In this document: one piece after another, positions 59,040-64,000 of the stretch | Position numbering within the stretch: position 1 is the stretch's first letter | How the letters are laid out: each line of letters begins with the position of its first letter | Assembly (NCBI GenBank): GCA_002786025.1 | Contig: NHNW01000066.1 | Location: forward strand, 1 to 64,000 | Direction of reading: 5' to 3' | From: Zasmidium citrigriseum | Lineage: Eukaryota > Ascomycota > Dothideomycetes > Mycosphaerellales > Mycosphaerellaceae | Length of the DNA stretch: 64,000 bases | Notes under the pieces: generated by a model | The model's database searches: none | Told to the model about the DNA's origin: nothing | The model's input: only the letters and a program-made list of their open reading frames with translations | Made by a program: the position numbers and the translations under genes

Positions 59040-59903
59040 TTATACCTCCCCGATCCTCTGCCAAACGTGCAAGCCGGGCTTCATATTCTCCTCCACACCG
59101 TCAAACGGCACAACAAGCAGCCCAAGCAAATCTACAAATTTCTTCACCCTTTCTCCATCCCACCCCCGAATCGCATCCTCCACGCCCTCCCCCTGCAACA
59201 ACCTCGCCACCCGCAGAGGTTTCTCACGAGATTCTTGCGACTCCCGACAGGGCATGTACGTCGCTTCTTCTTCATGCATAATGCCGCGAGCGGAGTCGTT
59301 GCCATAGACCCGGACTCTGAGGAGAGCGTTGCCGGCGTTGTAGAAGATTGCTGGGGAGATGGGGTCTGGGTGGTTGAGGCTTGGAGGGAGGGAGAGGGCG
59401 ATTGAGGGGCGGCTGGAGCAGGAGAGGTGGATGTATGTTGTGTAGGGTGGGTCGGAGAGGCGGGTGCCACGGCCGGTTATGGGGCGGGTGGATTGGATGG
59501 GGGTTGTGGCGATGTTGAGAGCGGCCTGGTGAAGTATGAGTATGAATGGAAAAGAAATGAGAGTATTGGGCAGACTTACCATTTTGGCACTTGCCCTTCG
59601 ATACGCAGGACAATCATAGACACCTTGTTCGAACTTGCTAACGTTTTGCTCGGTGAGAGATCGGTCTGGATCCCATTGTGCTTGGACAGTTTCCTGCTCC
59701 GTTTCGTATAGGAAGTCGGCGACCATGTCGATGAGTTCCTGAGGGAGGATGTCCCCGATGATGTTGTTGGCGAGCATGTCCGCGTGCTCTCTTTTTATGA
59801 GATTCCGCAGTCCGATGAGGTAGCTCTTCTGCGAGACGAAGATACCATAAAGCAGCGTGTTCGCGATCTTGATCTTGGGCATCGCAGGTTCTGAGTTCGA
59901 CAT
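59040..59903 (-). CDS. Uncharacterised protein with an F-box-like segment
   Basis: Two exons, 59580-59903 and 59040-59525, with a 54-nt intron (GTAAGT...CACCAG), giving 269 residues from ATG 59903. The intron is a multiple of three and stop-free, so a retained-intron form of 287 residues would also read through. An N-terminal helix (TLLYGIFVSQKSYLIGLRNL) is followed by NIIGDILPQELIDMVADFLY, which resembles an F-box core. The C-terminal half is mixed strand/helix (TTYIHLSCSSRPSIALSLP, AIFYNAGNALLRVRVYG). Function unknown. Confidence 0.65.
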   Translation of the reverse strand: MSNSEPAMPKIKIANTLLYGIFVSQKSYLIGLRNLIKREHADMLANNIIGDILPQELIDMVADFLYETEQETVQAQWDPDRSLTEQNVSKFEQGVYDCPAYRRASAKMVSLPNTLISFPFILILHQAALNIATTPIQSTRPITGRGTRLSDPPYTTYIHLSCSSRPSIALSLPPSLNHPDPISPAIFYNAGNALLRVRVYGNDSARGIMHEEEATYMPCRESQESREKPLRVARLLQGEGVEDAIRGWDGERVKKFVDLLGLLVVPFDGVEENMKPGLHVWQRIGEV

Positions 59904-60446
59904 GCTGGTCGGATAGTGAGCTGGGATTCTGAAGGTCGATACCCAGTATCCAAAAGACCGCAAAGTCGTCCATCTTCAACTTCATTGTTTGTCTCTGCCC
60001 GCATGGTTGAAGTCTGCAGGGTCAGATTTCCGATTCAGATTCACGCATGTTTGTGCTGTATGCAATGCGGCCAGTCTCACGTTCTGGGGCTGATTGGCAA
60101 GCCTTTATTTGTGAAGGACGCCACAATAACGATTGTGCGACCCACGTGAAGAGTGATACTCGCTTGGTGACTTTTGTCTCGGGGGAGTGCGTAGGTCAGG
60201 TATCCTTCCTCGTATTCATTAGCGGTGGTCTTTGAGATGGGCGGCCTAGAAGGAGTCGTGACATGCCGCATAGAAAAGGTCCAAATGCTTGTCGCTGACA
60301 GTCGGGAATCGAACTTGTCGTCTTTCATGGCGGGTTCGTCGTCCGTAAAAGATTCGCTGGCCAGGTACCACGCCATATCTACGAGCACTATCCGAAGACA
60401 TCTCCCTGACATCGCTCAGAGCCGGCACCTCAAAAGCCCTTTCTCA
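59904..60446. other. Intergenic region
   Basis: About 540 bases between two minus-strand genes; nothing identified. Confidence 0.5.
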
Positions 60447-60893
60447 TCACGCCGTTCCCACACCACTTCCCTCCATCCTCGCCCGACACTTCCCAACCCA
60501 CCTCTCCAAACTTCCCCTCACTTTCGCATCGACATCACACCTCTCCTCCACTCTCCCACAGAGATCAACAATCTCCTCATACCGACGATCGTAGTACAGC
60601 TCGCCGACGGCGTATCCGAGGAGTTGGGCGTCTTTCTTGCTGATTTTGACTTTCTTCTCTCCATCCTGCGCGGGTTCGAGTTTTGACTCTGAAAGGCATG
60701 GCGCTGCTTTCAAAAGCTCGGCGTAGTTATTTCCCGCGTCGATTTTGGCAGAGTACGACGCTTTCTGGGCCTGGAAATCGGCTTCGCTCTGGAAAGTTCG
60801 TGGCACGCTGGGTGTGTCGCCTGCGGCTGTTTCTGCGTAGTCATCTGTGTCGACTTCGATTGCGAACAAGCCGTCGCTCAAATCTTCCGCCAT
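60447..60893 (-). CDS. Conserved hypothetical protein, TPR-like, 148 aa
   Basis: Single exon from ATG 60893. The acidic N-terminus (SDGLFAIEVDTDDYAE) is followed by helical repeats: AQKASYSAKIDAGNNYAELL, KKDAQLLGYAVGELYYDRRY and EEIVDLCGRVEERC. The alternating small/large pattern in AQLLGYAVGELYYDRRYEEI resembles a tetratricopeptide repeat. No signal peptide. Small ascomycete proteins of this kind are annotated as hypothetical; function unknown. Confidence 0.7.
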   Translation of the reverse strand: MAEDLSDGLFAIEVDTDDYAETAAGDTPSVPRTFQSEADFQAQKASYSAKIDAGNNYAELLKAAPCLSESKLEPAQDGEKKVKISKKDAQLLGYAVGELYYDRRYEEIVDLCGRVEERCDVDAKVRGSLERWVGKCRARMEGSGVGTA

Positions 60894-61216
60894 GGTAGTG
60901 GGTTGTGAGTAGCTTGAGAAGTGAAGTCGGAAGAAAGCTCAAAACGCACGGATCACGGTGTGGGGCTCCCGATGACGAGATGAAGGCGAAAACCAAACAT
61001 GCAGACTGAAGAACTGGAACACATTGCCTCATTGCCGATTTCTAACATACAACACTGCTCGTATGCTTGTTTTCCTCCTTCCGAAGCTCGTACTACAAAA
61101 CAGGTATTTGGTAACAAAGGAGGTGGATCCACCGTGTCCTTGCTAGTCATCTCAGACCGGCTTCCCCATCTTCTCGATCATGCTCTCGTCATTGCTGGAT
61201 CATTGAGGCTGCGCAT
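60894..61216. other. Intergenic region
   Basis: About 320 bases; nothing identified. Confidence 0.4.
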
Positions 61217-61833
61217 TTAGTGGAGTGGGTTTTGGCGCACGCCCCACCAGGTGAGGAAGAGCGAAAGGCCGACAGTCTCGAAGGAGCGGGCGAGGGCGCC
61301 GACGGCAACGGTGTCGAGTGGGCGCTTCTCGGTGAAGACCTGGGCGATGAACTGTGTCCATTGTCAGCACATATTTCTCTGTCGATGACTGTATTGATGG
61401 CCTTACCGATGGAGCAGATGAAGCGGCGAAGATCAAAGCACCGAGGTAGGCGGCGCCCTTGTAGGAGAGAGTGCCAGTGGCCTGGAGGAGAGCAGCGACA
61501 CCGTACGACTGGAGCGCAGAGCCGGTCAAAGAAGTGCCCCAGGCGGAAGCAGCAGAGGCAGCCTCCTTGGACTTGAAGAACTCCTCAGCCGAGTTGGCGG
61601 CTTGGGCGCGTCGGTAGGTCTCGCCGAAGACGGGGCCGAGGATGGCCAGCGAGGCGACGTGGTTGAAGACGGTGCCGAGCGCGATGGCCGATGGCTTGAC
61701 AGGTGGGAGGTCTGCGTGATGGGGGTGTCAGTCGGGGATCGTCTCGTTGTCGCTGCAGCCAAAACAAACAATCGGGTGGATTGTTGCTGCCGGCGGTGGC
61801 GGGGACAGGAGACGTACAGTGCAGGGTGGCCAT
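61217..61833 (-). CDS. DUF1761-like membrane protein, 151 aa
   Basis: Three exons, 61818-61833 (only 16 nt, MATLH plus one base), 61407-61711 and 61217-61351; introns 106 nt and 55 nt, phases exact. The protein has four hydrophobic segments: AIALGTVFNHVASLAILGPV, ALQSYGVAALLQATGTLS, AAYLGALIFAASSA and TVGLSLFLTWWGVRQN. FGETYRRA after the first segment and the overall length fit the DUF1761 family of small membrane proteins. Function unknown. Confidence 0.8.
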
Positions 61834-62268
61834 TTTGGTGGATTGAGTCTTGTTCTGGTTTATGAAGCCGAATACAACAGCGTAGAGAGGGACTGCTAGC
61901 TGTGAAATGGTGAAGGTTTGATGGAAGTTTGGTGGGAGAAGAGAGTTGAAGTGATGGAAGGCCTTCGATCTCGCCAAACGCCCAAACGTCACCGACGTGG
62001 CCCAAGCTCCCGCCGTCCAAGAAACGACGAGTGGATCGGTGTACATCATCCCGCATCATGCCCACATGATCACTCGCCAGAATCACATGCCCATTGTTCC
62101 CGACCAGGAGACCAAATCTCATGTCTTCGAAAAATACACTGCTATCACTCTATCCCTTCACATGAGTTTCAATACCAGTATGGAGAGCATTTTGGCACAA
62201 GAAAGCTCGTATCCAAGGAAGCCAGCCACGCACGCAGCCGAGATATCAACAATCACTCCATTTTCACG
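61834..62268. other. Intergenic region
   Basis: About 430 bases between two minus-strand genes; + strand frames crossing this region into the kinase gene are antisense shadows. Confidence 0.45.
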
Positions 62269-63121
62269 CTATATCACACCATGCATGCTGCTCCGTCTCC
62301 TCTCGTCCTCCGCCTCATCCCTCTCTTTATCAATCCCCTGCTGTTCAGGAGTCCACTTCTTATCCTCCTTCGAATATATCATCTCATGGACTTCCAGCCT
62401 TCCATCGACAATCTCCCGTCCATTCACAAGATCATTCTCATCCGCTCTCTTCGCAGCATCCTGCTCATCTGTTGCAATCCCGCTTGCGACGTGTCGAGAT
62501 ATCAGTCTCTTCCTCGCCGTCTCTTCAGGCACATCCACGAACCACAGTTCGTCCATGAGTTCTGCTGCCTCTTTCCATTCAGGCGCTCCTGTACCCAGCG
62601 AGAGGTAATTTCCCTCCATGACTATTATGCGTGCGGTTTTGCGGATGGGTATGTCATCTTCTACGGGATCTTTCACTGCATGATCGAAGCTGGGGGCGTA
62701 GATTGTGCCTGTCTCAGGACAGATTGGTTCTCGCAGTTTCTTGACGAGGGAGAGGAATGCTGGCGCGTCGAATGTGAAGGCTGCTCCTCTTCGTGCATGG
62801 GCGCTTCGAGCGTCGGGCATGGCGTCAAGCTGGGCGCGCGTGAGATGGTAGCCGTCCATGGGCAGGAAGGTCGCAATGGACGCTTCTGAGGCTCGTGCGA
62901 GGGACTTGGACTTCCATAGCTCGTTGAGACCGTCTGCAACCTTTGCGGCGAGAGTTGTCTTGCCTGGTGGACTGTCAACCTGAAGACCAGCAACGCCGAA
63001 GATGAGATCTCTCACCTGACCCAGGAATACCGCTCACAGCAACCAAATACCTCTTACTCTGCGGCAAGTCCTGAAATTTCACCCACACCTTCTTCACCAA
63101 CCTGTCCACCTGATCGTCCAT
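62269..63121 (-). CDS. P-loop kinase (uridine kinase / PRK-like, YFH7-like)
   Basis: Two exons, 63016-63121 and 62269-62963, with a 52-nt intron (GTGAGA...CACCAG), giving 266 residues. The intron splits the Walker A motif; splicing yields AVSGIPGSGKTTLA. Then FLPMDGYHLTRAQLDAMPD (substrate-binding Asp/His), ARRGAAFTFDAPAFLSLVKK, YAPSFDHAVKDPVEDDI, IIVMEGNYLSL (Walker B region), ELWFVDVPEETARKRLISRH (lid) and ASGIATDEQDAAKRADEND. This is the fructose-/uridine-/pantothenate-kinase-like group that includes yeast Yfh7; the substrate is unknown. Confidence 0.88.
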
Positions 63122-63849
63122 GTTCACAGAGCTCGCGTGAGCAGATTCGATGAGCTGTCAGGGCGGGGATTGCGGGTGGATTGCTTCGCACAGGCTTGAA
63201 AATTCGTCAACGGGAGAAGGACACTGCAAACATTGCAATATATGCCCGTCTACGCTGGCGGAGCAGGATGACCGCATGGTGGGCTGTTATCGTGCTGGCA
63301 CAGGGCGACAAGCCGCCGTGCTTTTTTGTTTCGTAACCCCCGAGCTGATCCACAATCCCAGCCAGAGCGAAGGGTGGGGTGATCTGCGCCCTCCTCGCAA
63401 CTTCTTCACCTCCAACACCTTCTTCTTGACAACGCCATCACCTCCATACTCGCGTCGTAGCTATGGCCTGCCGTGAAGAAGACGAGCAAGAGATGAAACA
63501 AACGGAATTACGTTACGAGAACGCCATGCAGAGGCCAAAAGCTTGTGGACTTCGCCAACATGCTTTCCTCTCGCATTGCACGGTGCGATCGACTCCCGTG
63601 CTACGTACCCGACTTGGTAGTCTCTTCTTTCTGAGCCTATATCAAGTGCCGGAGCTTGCTGCCTCGGTAGTCATCACCATGCCTTCTACTCTGACTGGAA
63701 GACTGCCATGACCGAGTCGCCAGGCTACGTGAAGCGACTCTCTGGCGCTGTGGATGTTGCCGACATGGAAGAAAAGAAAGGAAGAGCAAAGCAGCCTTAA
63801 ACGGCCTCACGCCTGCTTTCGCGTTGAGGTAGGTCGATACTCACTCAAC
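63122..63849. promoter_or_regulatory. Divergent intergenic region upstream of the esterase gene
   Basis: About 730 bases. No coding signal supported; + frames of 80-110 codons lack domains. Confidence 0.4.
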
Positions 63850-64000
63850 ATGTTCGTACTTACTGCTCTTTCCCTTTCACTGGCCGGCTTGGTGCTGGCG
63901 GCACCTCAGTCTCTGGGCGATGTTGTCAACGGATCTCCACAGGTCACTCTCGACTATGCCACCTTTCGTGGGACCAACAACTTCATCGGGGTGAACAGCT
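63850..64000 (+). CDS. Secreted type-B carboxylesterase/lipase, 5' end only
   Basis: ATG 63850 opens a frame to the window end (50 codons). It has a signal peptide (FVLTALSLSLAGLVLAAP) followed by SPQVTLDYATFRGTNN, the usual mature N-terminus of fungal type-B carboxylesterases. The catalytic Ser, Glu and His lie beyond the window. Substrate unknown. Confidence 0.7.
   Translation, partial: MFVLTALSLSLAGLVLAAPQSLGDVVNGSPQVTLDYATFRGTNNFIGVNS

Overview
The window reads as the end of a chromosome from a filamentous ascomycete, most likely a Dothideomycete (an inference from gene content, short introns and the RIP signature; nothing in the sequence names a species). It opens with about 19 copies of the CCCTAA telomere repeat. 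Then come about 8.2 kb of AT-rich DNA that has lost almost every CpA and TpG while keeping CpG, which is saturated repeat-induced point mutation (RIP). Because TpG is gone, that stretch has essentially no ATG and no TGA. Ordinary-composition DNA starts at about 8.3-8.4 kb, and the first convincing gene is at about 10.2 kb.

10-29 kb: a DUF2156 (steryl/lipid aminoacyl-transferase type) protein, a 640-residue membrane protein of unknown function, a mucin-like surface protein, a small uncharacterised fungal protein, a frameshifted B3/B4 tRNA-binding-domain gene, a secreted DUF4185-like protein, a peroxiredoxin-like protein, a RecQ helicase divergent from a class I fructose-bisphosphate aldolase, and a probable secreted protein built from micro-exons. 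29-43.5 kb: splicing factor SPF45 homologue, a ten-cysteine small secreted protein, a SET protein, a BTB protein, an NTF2-like protein, a small membrane protein, then isochorismatase hydrolase, Zn2Cys6 regulator, flavocytochrome b2-like and TatD-like genes, all on the + strand.

43.6-51.2 kb: five tandem, diverged paralogues of one fungal family (resembling the one annotated DUF7918), all on the minus strand, plus a relic of a sixth. I worked out exon structures for all five. They share an N-terminal beta-rich domain, a conserved phase-2 intron, and a C-terminal tail with a psi-K-x-E SUMO-acceptor-like motif, a basic nuclear-localisation-like patch and a terminal VIEL-acidic SUMO-interaction-like motif. 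This array is the best candidate for something undescribed.

51.9-64 kb: a membrane-anchored glutaminase-A-family protein whose best model carries an in-frame amber codon, a Pcs60-type peroxisomal AMP ligase with a GC-AG intron and a C-terminal AKL, a secreted tyrosinase, two hypothetical proteins, a DUF1761-like membrane protein, a P-loop kinase, and the 5' end of a secreted carboxylesterase cut by the window edge.

The layout is typical of a fungal subtelomere: a RIP-silenced telomere-proximal zone, then a mix of housekeeping genes (SPF45, RecQ, Pcs60) with secreted, surface and lineage-specific genes. I found no convincing tRNA or rRNA gene and no intact transposon. Exon coordinates come from reading splice consensus and checking that phases add up; none has been tested against transcripts.
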